Assembly (NCBI RefSeq): GCF_000797465.1
Contig: NZ_JSWG01000009.1
Location: 372,001-436,000 of the forward strand
Source of the DNA: Psychroserpens jangbogonensis
Lineage (GTDB): Bacteria > Bacteroidota > Bacteroidia > Flavobacteriales > Flavobacteriaceae
Direction: 5' to 3'
Length of the DNA stretch: 64,000 bases
How positions within the stretch are numbered: the first letter of the stretch is position 1; every line of letters starts with the position of its first letter. Below are positions 63,577 to 64,000 of the stretch, in pieces. Position numbers and translations under genes: made by a program. The notes beneath the pieces were generated by a model. That model had not been told where the DNA came from, ran no database searches, and saw nothing but the letters and a program-made list of their open reading frames with translations.

Positions 63577-64000
63577 AGAAGCTCCTTGTCGCTATATTAA
63601 TTATATGTTTGCCCTTTTCTTCTAAAGCGCAAGACTCAATAAATACCGATACTCCAAAAGTAGGTTTGGTGTTAAGTGGTGGTGGTGCCAAAGGGTTCGC
63701 ACACATAGGTACATTAAAGATAATTGACAGTCTTGGTATTAAAATAGACTATATCGCTGGGACAAGTATGGGAGCTATTGTTGGTTCTTTATATGCTTCT
63801 GGGTATTCAGGGAAACAATTAGATTCTATTTTTAAAAGTTTAGATTATGATAAGGTGATTAGCGACGAATTACCAAGATCTGTAAAAACGTTCCACGAGC
63901 GTGATAATTCTGAAAAATATGCAGTTAATCTTCCTTTTGATAAGTTTAAGATAAAGTTACCTTCTGCACTTTCAAGAGGTCAAAATGTATTTAATTTATT
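63573..64000 (+). CDS. Patatin-like phospholipase, N-terminal part (runs off the window)
   Basis: An ATG at 63573 opens 142 codons to the window end without a stop. A signal peptide ends SSKAQ. The patatin core follows: the oxyanion loop LSGGGAKG, the helix GFAHIGTLKII, and the nucleophile Ser in AGTSMGAIVGSLYASG. The catalytic Asp (DGG-type) lies beyond the end. In Bacteroidota such proteins often continue into a BamA-like barrel, as in PlpD, so an outer-membrane lipase is likely. It starts inside the uvrC stop (ATGA), implying translational coupling. Confidence 0.9.
   Translation, partial: MKKLLVAILIICLPFSSKAQDSINTDTPKVGLVLSGGGAKGFAHIGTLKIIDSLGIKIDYIAGTSMGAIVGSLYASGYSGKQLDSIFKSLDYDKVISDELPRSVKTFHERDNSEKYAVNLPFDKFKIKLPSALSRGQNVFNL

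Overview
The window is about 64 kb of AT-rich (roughly one third GC), gene-dense chromosome from a member of the Flavobacteriaceae (Bacteroidota), most likely a marine genus near Psychroserpens, Lacinutrix or Winogradskyella. The evidence is consistent: type IX secretion (T9SS) C-terminal sorting domains and a PorZ homologue, TonB-dependent receptors with carboxypeptidase-regulatory N-domains, DUF4270 and THC0290-like proteins, a detached atpD-atpC pair with a short epsilon subunit, an eukaryote-like IleRS, and TAnnTTTG promoter boxes typical of the Bacteroidota primary sigma factor. I see no rRNA, tRNA, CRISPR array, insertion sequence, prophage or integron. This is core chromosome and nearly every gene belongs to a widespread family.

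Layout. 1-8.2 kb: 5' end of tex, a minimal T9SS-tagged peptide, metG, an S66 LD-carboxypeptidase, a membrane-tethered winged-helix regulator, a HEAT-repeat protein, yraN, and a minus-strand yicC-gmk-nadD operon. 8.2-15.8 kb: thioesterase, EamA exporter with an ArsC/Spx-like protein, CPA1 antiporter, DUF3298-type lipoprotein, cystathionine gamma-synthase/lyase, a secreted envelope protein and gdhA. 15.9-27.3 kb: porZ, recO, a TonB receptor, a 1.5-thousand-residue T9SS cargo protein, recX and a small barrel protein. 27.4-35 kb: a JmjC-like cupin protein and the biotin operon (membrane protein, bioF, DUF2007 protein, bioD, bioA, a ketoacyl synthase, bioB, DUF3784 protein). 35-38 kb: DUF2975/HTH pair, a 55-residue membrane peptide and atpD-atpC. 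38.2-47.2 kb: a TonB receptor with an SGNH-hydrolase lipoprotein, then half-size GT5 protein-DUF4270-glmS. 47.3-53.5 kb: panC-panD-flippase-like protein, two tandem pseudo-esterases and radA. 53.6-64 kb: a Crp/Fnr regulator, a locus of two tandem micro-ORFs, ileS-dksA-like-lspA, rimK with an aspartoacylase-like partner and a 5-FCL gene, uvrC, and the start of a patatin-like phospholipase.

How the genes connect. The operons serve cofactor synthesis (biotin, pantothenate, NAD), translation (metG, ileS, rimK), repair (recO, recX, radA, uvrC) and envelope building (glmS, lspA, LD-carboxypeptidase, T9SS). The items most worth a second look are: a duplicated pair of 24-35-residue membrane micro-ORFs joined by an ATGA overlap; two tandem alpha/beta-hydrolases that have both lost the nucleophile serine; a one-domain glycogen-synthase-like protein lacking the usual ADP-glucose loop lysine; an intact condensing enzyme inside the biotin operon; a membrane-spanning, possibly lipidated DNA-binding regulator; and a group of six genes whose promoter -7 box lies only 3-6 nt before the ATG, suggesting leaderless mRNAs.
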